NCBI RefSeq assembly: GCF_022678485.1
Contig: NZ_JALBYP010000022.1
Location: forward strand, 33,495 to 97,494
Reading direction: 5' to 3'
DNA length: 64,000 nucleotides
Origin: Aliiroseovarius sediminis
GTDB lineage: Bacteria; Pseudomonadota; Alphaproteobacteria; Rhodobacterales; Rhodobacteraceae
Positions 35,574 to 45,385 of the stretch are shown in pieces; the first letter of the stretch is position 1; each line of letters opens with the position of its first letter. The translations under genes were made by a program, and so were the position numbers. The notes under the pieces were generated by a model that was not told the origin of the DNA, made no database searches, and saw nothing but the letters and a program-made list of their open reading frames with translations.

Positions 35574-37571
35574 ATGGCCACCGAAGTATTGGAGCAAGTC
35601 TGGATCACCCTGTCAGATGGGTGCCGCGTTGGCGCGCGCATCTGGCTGCCTGACGGGGCACGTGACGCGCCCGTTCCGGCGGTTCTGGAATACATTCCCT
35701 ATCGCAAACGCGATGGCACCCGCGTGCGCGATGAACCGATGCACGGCTATTTTGCCGAACATGGCTATGCCTCGGTGCGGGTCGATATGCGCGGGTCGGG
35801 CGATTCCGACGGTCACATGGCCGACGAATACCTGCCGCAAGAACAAGACGACGCGCTAGAGGTGCTGACATGGATCGCCGCGCAGGACTGGTGCACCGGC
35901 GATATCGGCATGATGGGCAAAAGCTGGGGCGGCTTCAATTGCCTGCAAATCGCCGCCCGCAGGCCGCCCGAACTTAAAGCCGTGATCCCGGTCTATTTCA
36001 CCGATGATCGGTTCCGCGACGATATTCACTTCATGGGCGGCTGCCTTTTGAACGACAACCAGTGGTGGGGGTCGATCATGCAAGCCTACCAGGCCCGCCC
36101 GCTGGACCCAGAAATCGTTGGCGACCGCTGGCGCGAGGATTGGCTGAAACGTATCGACGACCTGCCCTTCTTCCCCGCGCTCTGGGCCGAACATCAACGC
36201 TATGACGACTATTGGAAGCACGGCTCGGTGCAAGAGGATTATTCAGACATCACCTGCCCCGTTCTGGCCTTCGGGGGCTGGGCGGACAGCTATACCAATT
36301 CCGTCCCGCGTATGCTGGAAAACCTCTCGGTCCCCTGTCGCGGCGTCATCGGGCCGTGGGGCCATGTCTATCCCCATGACGGCGTGCCCGGCCCCGCGAT
36401 CGGCTGGCTGCAAGAGGCCGTGCGCTGGTGGGATCAATGGCTCAAGGGCATCGACACCGGTGTGATGAACGAACCCAAACTGCGCGCCTATGTGAACGAC
36501 GCGCTCCTGCCCGACGGCAGCCGCCCCATGCAGCCCGGCCATTGGGTCGGCGAGGCGGAATGGCCATCAGACGAGGTCAAACCTCTGCCCCTTTGGCTGA
36601 CCAAATCGGGGCTTGCAGACGCACCCGGCACCGGCGAGGTGTCGATCCGCTCGCCGCAAAGCCACGGCAAGGCGGCGGGTGAATGGATGTCTGCCGGCGT
36701 GCCGGGCGAAATGCCCACGGATCAACGCCTTGACGATGGCGGATCGCTGAATTTCGACACCGACACCCTGACAGAAGAGGTCGAGGTCTTGGGCCGCCCC
36801 CATCTTGACCTGACCCTGACATCAGACAGTCCGGTGGCGCAAATCGTCGTGCGCCTGTGTGACGTTCTGCCAAGCGGAGAGGTCTTGCGCGTCAGCTATC
36901 AGGTTCTGAACCTGACCCACCGCGACGGGCACGAACACCCCGAAGCGCTGGAACCCGGCACGCCCACCAAGGTCCGTGTCGCGCTGAACATGTGCGGCCA
37001 CCGGTTCGCCAAGGGGCACAAGATCCGAGTGTCGGTCGGCACCGCCTATTGGCCGATCATCTGGCCCGCGCCCTATGCGGCGACCCTGTCGTTTGGGCTG
37101 GACGATGCTTGCCTGTCCCTGCCCCGCCGCGCAGGCGGTGACGTGCACGAAATGACCTTCCCCGACCCGGCACATGGGCCGCTCACGCCCATCACTCAGG
37201 TCGATCCCGGCTCGGTCTCGCGCACCAGTATGCAAGACCACCTGACGGGCGAAACGGTCTATATCACCGATGGCGTCGGTGGGGTGTTCGGCGAAGGCGT
37301 CCTGCGCTTTGACGACATCGGCACACAGATCGCCCATTCCCTGCGGCGCGAGCTTCGCATCCGTGACGATGACCCCCTGTCGGCCCGGTCGATCATCGAC
37401 CAAAGCTATGACACCATCCGCGACGGCTGGAACATCCGCACTGAAACGCGGCTGGAACTGACCTCGACCGAGACCGAGTTCCATTACGACGGCATGTTGC
37501 GTGTCTTGGAAAACGGGGAAGAACTGCGCAAACGCACTTGGCACAAGACCGTCCCCCGCAACCTGATCTGA
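35574..37571 (+). CDS. CocE/NonD family hydrolase (X-Pro dipeptidyl-peptidase S15-like)
   Basis: 665-residue alpha/beta hydrolase. Nucleophile Ser117 is in 'GMMGKSWGGFN', the acid Asp in 'GGWADSYTN' and the His in 'GPWGHVYP'. A C-terminal jelly-roll (about residues 390-665, 'LGRPHLDLTLTSDSPVAQIVVRLCDV') is characteristic of the CocE/NonD group, which cleaves esters or proline-containing amides. No signal peptide, so cytoplasmic. Convergent with the S9 peptidase of the peptide transporter operon, so a role in peptide or acyl-amide use is plausible. The 293 bases upstream (35281-35573) show no convincing gene. Confidence 0.9.
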   Translation: MATEVLEQVWITLSDGCRVGARIWLPDGARDAPVPAVLEYIPYRKRDGTRVRDEPMHGYFAEHGYASVRVDMRGSGDSDGHMADEYLPQEQDDALEVLTWIAAQDWCTGDIGMMGKSWGGFNCLQIAARRPPELKAVIPVYFTDDRFRDDIHFMGGCLLNDNQWWGSIMQAYQARPLDPEIVGDRWREDWLKRIDDLPFFPALWAEHQRYDDYWKHGSVQEDYSDITCPVLAFGGWADSYTNSVPRMLENLSVPCRGVIGPWGHVYPHDGVPGPAIGWLQEAVRWWDQWLKGIDTGVMNEPKLRAYVNDALLPDGSRPMQPGHWVGEAEWPSDEVKPLPLWLTKSGLADAPGTGEVSIRSPQSHGKAAGEWMSAGVPGEMPTDQRLDDGGSLNFDTDTLTEEVEVLGRPHLDLTLTSDSPVAQIVVRLCDVLPSGEVLRVSYQVLNLTHRDGHEHPEALEPGTPTKVRVALNMCGHRFAKGHKIRVSVGTAYWPIIWPAPYAATLSFGLDDACLSLPRRAGGDVHEMTFPDPAHGPLTPITQVDPGSVSRTSMQDHLTGETVYITDGVGGVFGEGVLRFDDIGTQIAHSLRRELRIRDDDPLSARSIIDQSYDTIRDGWNIRTETRLELTSTETEFHYDGMLRVLENGEELRKRTWHKTVPRNLI

Positions 37572-37594
37572 CCCGGCATCAGTCCGGCGCCGGG
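37572..37594. terminator. Hairpin between convergent CocE-like and S9 peptidase genes
   Basis: CCCGGC (37572-37577) pairs with GCCGGG (37589-37594). An alternative stem GGGGG/CCCCC spans 37592-37608 and reaches into the S9 stop codon. It could act in both directions. No T-run is seen. Confidence 0.45.
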
Positions 37595-37598
37595 GGCG

Positions 37599-39893
37599 TT
37601 ATTCCCCCGCCGCCGGGCGAAGATGGCGCAGCAGAAAGTCGATCTGCCGCCGCACCACATAGGGGTTTCTGGGGAACGTAAAATGATCGTCGTTCGGAGT
37701 AATCAGCATCTCGAACGACTTTCCGGCGGCGATCAGCGCGGCAGCCAATTTTTGCGTCTGCGCCGGATGCACGTTGTCGTCCAGGTCGCCATGCCCCAGC
37801 AACAGCGCACCGCGCAGCCCCTTGGCCCGGCTGGCATTATCGGCGGCATCGTAATTCGTGCTGCCATCATCGTGTTGCACCAGCCGCCCCTGCCATTTTT
37901 CCGGCCAACAACTGTTGTAAAGCCGCGGGTCATGGCTGCCCGCCGTCGCGATTGCCGCGCACCACACATCGGGGTAATCCAGAACCGCCCGCGCCGCCGC
38001 ATGTCCGCCCGCCGAATGGCCCATGATCGCCACCCGCGCCGGGTCAATTTCGGGATGCGCCGCGCAAAGATCAGTTAACGCCTTAGCGTGATCGTCCAGA
38101 TGCCCCGGATTATCCAGCGCCCCGTGACAAAGATCATGCAGCGCCTTTTCGCGAAACGGCGTTCCGCGCCCGTCCAAAATCACAACGCCCATGCCAAGAC
38201 GCACCAATGCACCGGCAAGCGCGACCTTGAAGAACTCGGACGCATCTGCGGGAAAGGGTGACAGCGTTTGTTCGATACATTGCGGGCCGGGATATATCAT
38301 CTCGACCAACGGGACCGAGGCGGGGGCGTGATCACCTTCGGGCAACCACACTTGCGCGAAAATCTCGGTCTTGCCATCCGCCGCCGTCGTGCTGAACGTG
38401 GTGGGCCAGATCAGATCATTCGCGGTGCTTTGTGCCGCGTCCAGATCGGCCACACAGCTTCCGTCCCGCCGCCGCAATTGCGACACCGGCAGGCTGTCCT
38501 TGGGGGCAAAGGTATGCACGAAATACGCACAATCAGGCGACAGGGCCGAAGGCAGCGGCCCCAACATGCCTGCCCGCGCGACCAGATCGGCCCAGCCAAC
38601 ACCCTGCATCGCCACATCATTATCGCCAGCATCAGGCGTCAAAACCGTCACGCCACCACCATCCAGATCGGCACGGCACAGGCTGCGTTGATAAGGCGTC
38701 GCGTTCTCGGCAATTCCGCCCGTCAGGAAAAACACCTGGCGGTTCACCTCGTCCACCGCCAGAAGATCGCGCACGACCCAATCGCCCTGCGTGATCTGCG
38801 CCTTGATCGTGCCATCGTGCAAGTCGATCAGATAAAGATGCGCCCATCCATCGCGTTGCGAGAACCAGATCGCTTCATCGGTGCGGTCGAGGATATGGAT
38901 ATTCGGACGCCGCCCGTATTCCATGTTCACATCCACAAAATGGTCCGAGGTTTCGGTGATGATCTCGCGGGTGGCACCGGTGGCGCGGTCCATTTCCACC
39001 AGCGCGATCCGCTTTTCATACCGGTCATGGTCGACGAAGAAAACACGGGCACTGTCGGCGCTCCACCACGTTTCAGCTCGTTCGATCAGGCTGGTTTCGG
39101 TCACGTGAACCGGCCCGCCCTGTTGGCGCACAATGGTGCCTGTCTCGGTGTCGATCACCGCCTGATGCGCCATCGGCACCTCGGCATCGCCGGTAAACGC
39201 GATGCGCAGGTCGTGCAACACGGGGCGGCGGCTGCCATCATCGGGGACGTTCTGCACCATCGGCAAAGACCGCACCGCGCGTTCGTCCAGTTGATAGGTC
39301 AGAACATGCCGCCCATCCGGCGCCCATTGGGCAATCGGCGGTAGCGTGATCCCAAGCCGCGCGATCCGTATGGTTTCAAGGTTCTGATCAGGCGATTTGG
39401 CCCATTCAAAATGCGGTTCGGCGCTGTGGGTCAGCCGACGCTCGATGCCCGTCGCCACGTCGCGCACCCACAAATCGCCGGCACGCCGGAACAACGCCCG
39501 CATCCCATCGGGAGAGGTCGGAACATCCCCCGACACGCGCGGCAGGTCGCGCAAGACAAGCCCCTGTCCGTCAAAGTCATAGGCCCGTCCGTCCAGCCCG
39601 ATCAGCCCGTCACGGTCCAACAGCTCGACCCGTGCCAAAGCGGTATCAGGGTCAGTCGTCACTGCAGACAGCGCGCGACGCAAGGCGGCGGTATCGAAAG
39701 CGACGCGCGTTTTGCCGGTTTCGGCATCAACCAACATAAACGCAATATCCGCACCCGTTTCACGCCGATACCAGAACCCGCGCGCATCGGGAAACCAATG
39801 CGGGTCAATCCGCAGGTTTGTAAAGCTGTTGCGCAGGTTCCAAGGCATAGCTGGGGCAATCGCCGCCCACATGGCGTCGGTCAATCCGGTCAA
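37599..39893 (-). CDS. S9 family peptidase (dipeptidyl peptidase IV-like)
   Basis: 764-residue serine peptidase. The N-terminal half is a DPP IV beta-propeller ('YRRETGADIAFMLVDAETG', 'WAHLYLIDLHDG'). The C-terminal alpha/beta hydrolase has Ser in 'VAIMGHSAGGHAA', Asp in 'GHGDLDDNVHPAQ' and His in 'NDDHFTF'. No signal peptide is seen. The start is TTG at 39893, set by AAGGAGG a few bases upstream; the longer frame overlaps the ATPase gene. Last gene of the peptide ABC transporter operon, so it probably cuts imported peptides in the cytoplasm. Confidence 0.9.
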   Translation of the reverse strand: MTGLTDAMWAAIAPAMPWNLRNSFTNLRIDPHWFPDARGFWYRRETGADIAFMLVDAETGKTRVAFDTAALRRALSAVTTDPDTALARVELLDRDGLIGLDGRAYDFDGQGLVLRDLPRVSGDVPTSPDGMRALFRRAGDLWVRDVATGIERRLTHSAEPHFEWAKSPDQNLETIRIARLGITLPPIAQWAPDGRHVLTYQLDERAVRSLPMVQNVPDDGSRRPVLHDLRIAFTGDAEVPMAHQAVIDTETGTIVRQQGGPVHVTETSLIERAETWWSADSARVFFVDHDRYEKRIALVEMDRATGATREIITETSDHFVDVNMEYGRRPNIHILDRTDEAIWFSQRDGWAHLYLIDLHDGTIKAQITQGDWVVRDLLAVDEVNRQVFFLTGGIAENATPYQRSLCRADLDGGGVTVLTPDAGDNDVAMQGVGWADLVARAGMLGPLPSALSPDCAYFVHTFAPKDSLPVSQLRRRDGSCVADLDAAQSTANDLIWPTTFSTTAADGKTEIFAQVWLPEGDHAPASVPLVEMIYPGPQCIEQTLSPFPADASEFFKVALAGALVRLGMGVVILDGRGTPFREKALHDLCHGALDNPGHLDDHAKALTDLCAAHPEIDPARVAIMGHSAGGHAAARAVLDYPDVWCAAIATAGSHDPRLYNSCWPEKWQGRLVQHDDGSTNYDAADNASRAKGLRGALLLGHGDLDDNVHPAQTQKLAAALIAAGKSFEMLITPNDDHFTFPRNPYVVRRQIDFLLRHLRPAAGE

Positions 39894-39907
39894 AGTGACC
39901 TCCTTTT

Positions 39908-40900
39908 TTATCCGGTGGGGGCGCCGTCTGGACCCAAGGGAAAATGGCAGGTAAAGCGGCGCCCCGCCTGGGTCGTCGATACCTCGGGGACGACCTCGCG
40001 GCATTTGTCGCGTACAAAGGGGCACCGGCCATGGAATTCACACCCCGACGGGCGGTCCAACAAGCTTGGCACTTCGCCCTCCAGCCGGATGCGCTGTTCG
40101 GCAGCATCGGCATCCGTGGTCGGGTTGGCTGACAGCAGCGCGGCGGTATACGGATGGCGCGGTTCGTCAAAAATACGTTGCGTGTCACCGATTTCGACCA
40201 CACGCCCCAGATACATGATCGCCATATAGTCAGCGACGTGACGCACGATATTCAGGTTGTGCGTGATGACCAGAAGCGCCAAGTCCAGCTTTTCGCGCAG
40301 ATCGTTCAAAAGGTTCAGAACCTCGCCCTGCACCGACACGTCCAGCCCGGCTGTCGGTTCATCCGCGATCACCAGCTTTGGCTTCAGCGCCAGCGCGCGC
40401 GCCACACCGACGCGCCGCGCTTGCCCGCCTGACAACTCGTGCGGGCGGCGATCCGCCATTGTGACCGGCAGACCGACCAAAGACAGCATCCGGTCAACCT
40501 CGGCGTCCGGGTCGTCGGGCATCATGTCGTGTATCTGAAACGGCTCAAGCAGCAGCGCGCGCACCGTGAACCGCGGGCTAAGCGAACTGACAGCGTCCTG
40601 AAAGATCATCGCCACCTCGCGGCGCAGTGCCTTGCGGTCGGACCCTGCAAGGTTCAGAACGTCGCGCCCGTCAAACGTCACGTCACCGCTGACGTCTTCG
40701 CCCAGACCGGCGATGGCGCGCGCAAGGGTCGTCTTGCCCGACCCGGATTCGCCCACCAGCGCCAAAGTCTGTCCTGCCTCAAGATCGAACGAGACGCCGG
40801 CAACAGCCTCAATATACTGTTTTGCCGAAAACAGACTGCCAAGGCCGCCGCCAACGGGAAAACGCGATACCAGATCGCGGACTGACAGAAGATCCGTCAT
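39908..40900 (-). CDS. Peptide ABC transporter ATP-binding protein (DppF/OppF-like)
   Basis: 330 residues. Walker A 'GESGSGKTTLARAIAG' near residue 50, signature 'LSGGQARRVGVARAL', Walker B 'LVIADEPTAGLD'. The C-terminal oligopeptide-type extension has 'CEFHGRCPFVRDKC', a Cys-rich motif of this subfamily. Works with the DppD-like ATPase upstream; the ATG overlaps its stop by 4 bases. Confidence 0.93.
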   Translation of the reverse strand: MTDLLSVRDLVSRFPVGGGLGSLFSAKQYIEAVAGVSFDLEAGQTLALVGESGSGKTTLARAIAGLGEDVSGDVTFDGRDVLNLAGSDRKALRREVAMIFQDAVSSLSPRFTVRALLLEPFQIHDMMPDDPDAEVDRMLSLVGLPVTMADRRPHELSGGQARRVGVARALALKPKLVIADEPTAGLDVSVQGEVLNLLNDLREKLDLALLVITHNLNIVRHVADYMAIMYLGRVVEIGDTQRIFDEPRHPYTAALLSANPTTDADAAEQRIRLEGEVPSLLDRPSGCEFHGRCPFVRDKCREVVPEVSTTQAGRRFTCHFPLGPDGAPTG

Positions 40901-41880
40901 TTCGTTACCTCCGGGTCACGCAGATGGCAGCGCACCATATCCGACCCGCCCGAGGTCACGATGCGCGGGTGGATGTCCGCGCAGGGCGCAAATGCTTTCG
41001 GGCAGCGCCCTTCGAACACGCAACCGGGCGGCAGGTTAATCAAACTGGGAAGCTCGCCCCCGATGGTGGGCAGATGTCGCGTGCGTTCGGCAATTTGCGC
41101 CGGGTCACAGGCGAACAGAAGTTCGGTATAGGGGTGCTGCGGCGCGTCGAAAACCGCACGCGTGGGGCCGCTTTCAACCATTTCACCCGCATACATGATA
41201 TTGACCGACTGACACAGCTCGGCCACCACGCCAAGGTGGTGGGTGATGAAAATGATCGCGCAGCCGATTTCCTTTTGCAACTCGCGCAGCAGGTCGATGG
41301 TCGTCAGCTCAAGCGTGGCATCCAGCGCGGTGGTCGGCTCGTCCGCCACCAAGACGTCCGGTTCCGCCATCAAGGCCATTGCGATGGCCACCCGCTGCCG
41401 CATCCCGCCCGAGAATTCGAACGGATACCGGTCAAGCCGCGATTCCGGGTCAGGAATACGCACTTTTTCCAACATCTCGACCGCCCGGGCGCGCTTTTCG
41501 CGCTGGCTAGCCTTGCTGCGGAACTGGATGTCCGTCATCTGCCGCCCAATGGTCAGAACCGGGTTCAAAGACTTCATCGGGTCCTGAAACACCGCCGACA
41601 TCCGGTCGCCCAAAACACCGCGCATCTGCTTTGGCCCCAGCGTCAGCAAGTCGGTATCGCCAAGCATGATCTGCCCGGATTCGATCACCGCAGCCGAACT
41701 TTGCAGCCCTAAAATGGTTTGCATCAGGGTCGTCTTGCCACACCCGGATTCGCCAACAAGCCCGACAATCTCGCCGCGTGGCACGATCAGGTCGATCTGG
41801 CGCAGGGCGCGCAGTTTGCCGCCCGGCACCTTGTAACTGACGTTCAGGTCGCGGACCTCAAGTGCGTTTTTCTCGCTCAA
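40897..41880 (-). CDS. Peptide ABC transporter ATP-binding protein (DppD/OppD-like)
   Basis: 327 residues. Walker A 'GESGCGKTTLMQTILG', signature 'SGGMRQRVAIAMAL', Walker B 'VLVADEPTTALD', C-terminal 'GCVFEGRCPKAFAPC'. The start is TTG 41880 with GGAGGCGG upstream, sharing TTGA with the permease stop; no closer ATG exists. Third of five transporter genes after the binding protein and permeases. Confidence 0.93.
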   Translation of the reverse strand: MSEKNALEVRDLNVSYKVPGGKLRALRQIDLIVPRGEIVGLVGESGCGKTTLMQTILGLQSSAAVIESGQIMLGDTDLLTLGPKQMRGVLGDRMSAVFQDPMKSLNPVLTIGRQMTDIQFRSKASQREKRARAVEMLEKVRIPDPESRLDRYPFEFSGGMRQRVAIAMALMAEPDVLVADEPTTALDATLELTTIDLLRELQKEIGCAIIFITHHLGVVAELCQSVNIMYAGEMVESGPTRAVFDAPQHPYTELLFACDPAQIAERTRHLPTIGGELPSLINLPPGCVFEGRCPKAFAPCADIHPRIVTSGGSDMVRCHLRDPEVTK

Positions 41881-42785
41881 TTTCCGCCTCCAAGTTTGGG
41901 GTCGAATGTGTCGCGCAACGCCTCGCCAAGGAAGGTGAAACCCAGCGTTGTGATGACGATCGGCAGACCGCCCGCAATCACCGGCCACGCGCTTTCACGG
42001 ATATAGGAAAATCCGTCGAACAGAATGCTGCCCCATGACGGGGTCGGTGGACGAACGCCAAGGCCCAGAAAGCTCAGCCCGGCTTCAATACCGACGACGA
42101 CGGGAATATCCATCGCGGCGACGATCAGGATGGGGCCGACAATGTTGGGCAAAACATGGCGCAGCATGATCCGCGCCTGCCCCGCGCCCAAAGCCTGTTC
42201 GGCGTCAATGAATTCAGCCCGCCGAATGGCCAGCGTTTGCGTACGCGCCATCCGCGCATAGGCCGGCGCGTTCACCAGAACGACAACCAGCAACACGGCA
42301 TAAAGGCTCGGCCCCGTGACCGTGACCAGCATCAGGGCCAGCATGACGGTGGGAATGGATTTCATCGCGTCGAAGATCAGCAACATCACGTTGTCCAACC
42401 ACCGCGGCCCATAGCCTGCGATCAGCCCTGCGGCCACACCGATGACCATGGCAATCACCGTCGCCCCGATTGAGACCGTCAGCGCAATCCGCGCCCCATA
42501 AAGAACGCGAGTAAACAGGTCGCGGCCAAGGTTATCGGTGCCCAACCAATGCTCGGAGCTGGCAGGTTGGAAACGCGCCAGCGGGTTCAGGGCAATCGGG
42601 TCCCACGATGTCATCCCCGCACACAGCGCCGCCAACACGGTCAGGGCGATCAGCACGACACCCAACATCCCCAATGGGTCGGAAATCAGACGGCCAAACG
42701 CGCCACGTCGCTTTGCCGGACGATCACCGGCCGGATCGGGCTTCGGGGCCGCCCCCGGGGTCGGACTATCAGCGGGAGAGGTCAT
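41877..42785 (-). CDS. Peptide ABC transporter permease (DppC/OppC-like)
   Basis: 302 residues. A Pro-rich cytoplasmic N-terminus precedes a first helix ('LGMLGVVLIALTVLAALCAG'), the family motif 'HWLGTDNLGRDLFTRVLYGARIAL', further helices, and the EAA-like loop 'QALGAGQARIMLRHVLPN'. ATG 42785 overlaps the end of the other permease by 17 bases. A longer N-terminal frame is unsupported. Confidence 0.93.
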   Translation of the reverse strand: MTSPADSPTPGAAPKPDPAGDRPAKRRGAFGRLISDPLGMLGVVLIALTVLAALCAGMTSWDPIALNPLARFQPASSEHWLGTDNLGRDLFTRVLYGARIALTVSIGATVIAMVIGVAAGLIAGYGPRWLDNVMLLIFDAMKSIPTVMLALMLVTVTGPSLYAVLLVVVLVNAPAYARMARTQTLAIRRAEFIDAEQALGAGQARIMLRHVLPNIVGPILIVAAMDIPVVVGIEAGLSFLGLGVRPPTPSWGSILFDGFSYIRESAWPVIAGGLPIVITTLGFTFLGEALRDTFDPKLGGGN

Positions 42786-43713
42786 GACGCACCTTTGGAT
42801 TAAGCCATGCGACCAAAAGATCCGCCCCCAGATTGACAACCACAAAGAAGATCGTCGTCACAAGGACCGTTCCCGTCACAATGGGATAGTTGCGCGATAT
42901 AATGGCATCATAGACAAGCTTGCCAATGCCGGGCCGCCCGAACACCACTTCGGCGAAGACGGCGCTGGACAACATCTGCCCGATACCTATGCCCAGCACA
43001 GTGATCATTGGCAAAACGGCGATGCGCAGGACGTAGTCATACATGATCCGGTTTTCCGACAGGCCAAAGGCGCGGGCGGTGCGGACATGCCCCTCGTTCA
43101 TCTCTTCCAGGATCGAGGCACGCAGGATTCGCGCGATATACCCGATCCATGCCAGCCCCAGCGCAAGCGACGGAAGCACCAGCCGGTGCAACCGGTCCCA
43201 GAACCCCGTCCCCGCGCCGATGGCGGGAAACCAGCCAAGCTGGATCGAAAAGACAAGCAGCAGGTAAATCGCGATCACGAACGCAGGCACGGACATCACC
43301 GACACCGACAGAACCGAACTGATCCGGTCGATGATCCCACCGCGATAGCGCGCCGACAGGATGCCAAGGATCACACCGGGCACCAACGCAACCAGAACCG
43401 ACCCCAGCACAAGGTAAAGCGTGTCGGGGAACTGGGACAGGACGGTGTTCAACACCGGCTCGCCGCTGATCGCGTCGCGCCCCAGATCCCCCTGCAACAG
43501 CGATACGAAGAAGTTGTAAAGCTGCGTCGCCAGCGATTGATCCAGACCCATCCGCGCGCGGAACTCGGCAATCAGCTCGGGGTTGGCGCGCGGCCCCAGC
43601 GCGACCCGGGCGGGATCACCCGGAATCGCATAGGTCAGCAGGAACAGCGCGATGACCACAAGGATCACCACCAAAACCGACAACAGCAGTCGTTTCAGAA
43701 AATAAAGGGCCAT
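42769..43713 (-). CDS. Peptide ABC transporter permease (DppB/OppB-like)
   Basis: 314 residues. 'MALYFLKRLLLSVLVVILVV' opens with a membrane helix, then 'PGDPARVALG' and the EAA loop 'ARAFGLSENRIMYDYVLRIAVLP', typical of DppB. Pairs with the DppC-like permease. It starts 24 bases after the binding-protein gene. Confidence 0.93.
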   Translation of the reverse strand: MALYFLKRLLLSVLVVILVVIALFLLTYAIPGDPARVALGPRANPELIAEFRARMGLDQSLATQLYNFFVSLLQGDLGRDAISGEPVLNTVLSQFPDTLYLVLGSVLVALVPGVILGILSARYRGGIIDRISSVLSVSVMSVPAFVIAIYLLLVFSIQLGWFPAIGAGTGFWDRLHRLVLPSLALGLAWIGYIARILRASILEEMNEGHVRTARAFGLSENRIMYDYVLRIAVLPMITVLGIGIGQMLSSAVFAEVVFGRPGIGKLVYDAIISRNYPIVTGTVLVTTIFFVVVNLGADLLVAWLNPKVRHDLSR

Positions 43714-43737
43714 GACAGGCTCGTGTCCTTCCGGGCA

Positions 43738-45339
43738 TCAGCCCTGTTTTGGGCTGAACTCATAGAACACCGGCTCGCCATCGGGGCGCAGTGCGGTCTG
43801 GACCTTGTCGCTGTTCAGAACACCCACGGGCACAAAATTCAGGAACACGAAATCACCCGATTCCTCCATCAGATCCTGCATCCGCTTATACATGCCGTCG
43901 CGCTTTTCGGTGTCGATCTCGATCTGCGCGGCCTCTTGCAGCTCTCCGAATTCAGCATTGTCAAAGCCCTGCCAGTTCCAGATACCGATTTGCTGCGGCG
44001 TGAACCACATGGTCGCCCAGCTGGGATCGGGCTGCATGGAAAAGCGCATCAGGAACAGTTGCAGATCAAGATATTGATCACCCTCGTCCTTGCTGCCAAG
44101 GCTCCAGAACGTGCCGCTTTCATACTGGTTGATGGTCACTTGAATGCCGACCTCGGCCAGATTGGCCTGAATGACCTGCGCAGCGGCAAGGTTTTCCGCC
44201 GTCTGCTGGATCGAGATCGTCAAGTTGAGGCTGTTGGCCATCCCCGCCTCTTCCAGCAGACGCTTGGATTCTTCGACGTCGCGATCATAAAGGTTGGCCT
44301 CGCGGCTGCCGATCAGGGCCGGGGCGATAATGCCCGCGGCCGGCACAGCCCCGCCAAGCGACGACGCATCAACAACCGTCTTGCGATCCACCGCCAACTG
44401 AATGGCCCGGCGCACATTTTTGTCCGCCAACTGGTCGTTCAATTCGTTGATGCCCATCCAGTAGTAGTTCAGACCCTCGAATTTGTTGAACTCGGCCCCG
44501 GCGGGCAGGTTCGCTTCGTAACGCGGGATCGACGACACACTGATTTCCGAGAAATCAAGATCGCCCGCCTCAAAGCCAAGCTCGGCGGTCTTGGGGTCTT
44601 CGATCGGGATCAGGTGAAGCTCTTCATAAGGCGCGTCGGTCAGCGTCCAATCCGGGTTCCGCTCAAGGATCAAACGGGTCTTGGGCTGCCAGTCCTTGAT
44701 CCGGTAAGGGCCGGAAAAACACGGCGGCTGAACCGAGAACCGGCCCCCCGCATCTTCGATTGCAGCTTTCGGAAGGATCACACCGCTGACCCCCGGAAGG
44801 GTCGTCGTCAGCAGCGGCGCGAAGGGCTGCGTCAGCACGATGACGCCGGTGTATTTACCGGTCACTTCCACATGATCTAGCGTCGCCCAATCTTCCATAT
44901 AGGGTGAATTCAGCTCGGGGTTGGCGATGCGCTCGAACGAGTATTTTGCGTCTTCCGCCGTCATTTCACCATAATCGCCGGAATACATAATGCCTTCGTG
45001 CAGTTCGAAGGCGATATGGGTGTCGTCGATGAATTCATACGACTTCATCGCAGACGGCTGCGCCTCGAAAACGTCCGAGTTGGTGTCATACATCAGCGAA
45101 TGTGCAAACAGGCAGCGAATGACCATCGCATCAACGGCCGACGTCCAGAACGCTGGGTCCAAGCTGGAAATATCCGCGTATACCCGCGCGGTCAGGATGC
45201 TGCCCTCGACCATGCTGTCAGCAATCGCGCTTGATGCAAATGGCAAGCCACCAAGCCCCGCCATCGCACCCAATGTTGCGCCTGAACCGATAAAGCTACG
45301 CCGTGAAAGACCGTTGGTTTTGGTTGTCTTGCGTGTCAT
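43738..45339 (-). CDS. Periplasmic peptide-binding protein (SBP_bac_5 family), Tat signal
   Basis: 533 residues. The twin-arginine signal peptide 'SRRSFIG' is followed by a hydrophobic stretch ending 'SSAIA', so export is probably by Tat. The mature protein has the family 5 motif region 'SGDYGEMTAEDAKYSFERI' and 'VRRAIQLAVDRKTVV'. Family 5 members bind di- or oligopeptides, but some bind nickel or opines; the downstream S9 peptidase favours peptides. ATG 45339 is chosen over a TTG 13 codons upstream. First gene of the operon. Confidence 0.92.
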   Translation of the reverse strand: MTRKTTKTNGLSRRSFIGSGATLGAMAGLGGLPFASSAIADSMVEGSILTARVYADISSLDPAFWTSAVDAMVIRCLFAHSLMYDTNSDVFEAQPSAMKSYEFIDDTHIAFELHEGIMYSGDYGEMTAEDAKYSFERIANPELNSPYMEDWATLDHVEVTGKYTGVIVLTQPFAPLLTTTLPGVSGVILPKAAIEDAGGRFSVQPPCFSGPYRIKDWQPKTRLILERNPDWTLTDAPYEELHLIPIEDPKTAELGFEAGDLDFSEISVSSIPRYEANLPAGAEFNKFEGLNYYWMGINELNDQLADKNVRRAIQLAVDRKTVVDASSLGGAVPAAGIIAPALIGSREANLYDRDVEESKRLLEEAGMANSLNLTISIQQTAENLAAAQVIQANLAEVGIQVTINQYESGTFWSLGSKDEGDQYLDLQLFLMRFSMQPDPSWATMWFTPQQIGIWNWQGFDNAEFGELQEAAQIEIDTEKRDGMYKRMQDLMEESGDFVFLNFVPVGVLNSDKVQTALRPDGEPVFYEFSPKQG

Positions 45340-45371
45340 GAGTTTGCCGCTTCCTGTCAAAATTTCGTTCC

Positions 45372-45385
45372 TCTGCAAGTGCAGA
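45372..45385. promoter_or_regulatory. 14-bp palindrome upstream of peptide transporter operon; rest of the divergent gap
   Basis: TCTGCA-AG-TGCAGA is an exact dyad 33-46 bases upstream of the binding-protein start, suitable for a regulator. The whole gap to gdhA (45340-45698, 359 bases) otherwise contains a hairpin AGGCGC-ttcc-GCGCCT (45509-45524) and AT-rich promoter-like stretches. No gene was supported. Confidence 0.4.

Noticed and set aside
35373..35597. 74-codon minus-strand frame upstream of the CocE-like gene
   Set aside because: It overlaps the start of that gene, has no ribosome site and no recognisable feature beyond some hydrophobic residues.
42538..44880. 780-codon plus-strand frame
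   Set aside because: Antisense to the permease and binding-protein genes, rich in Arg/His/Gln as expected for a shadow frame.
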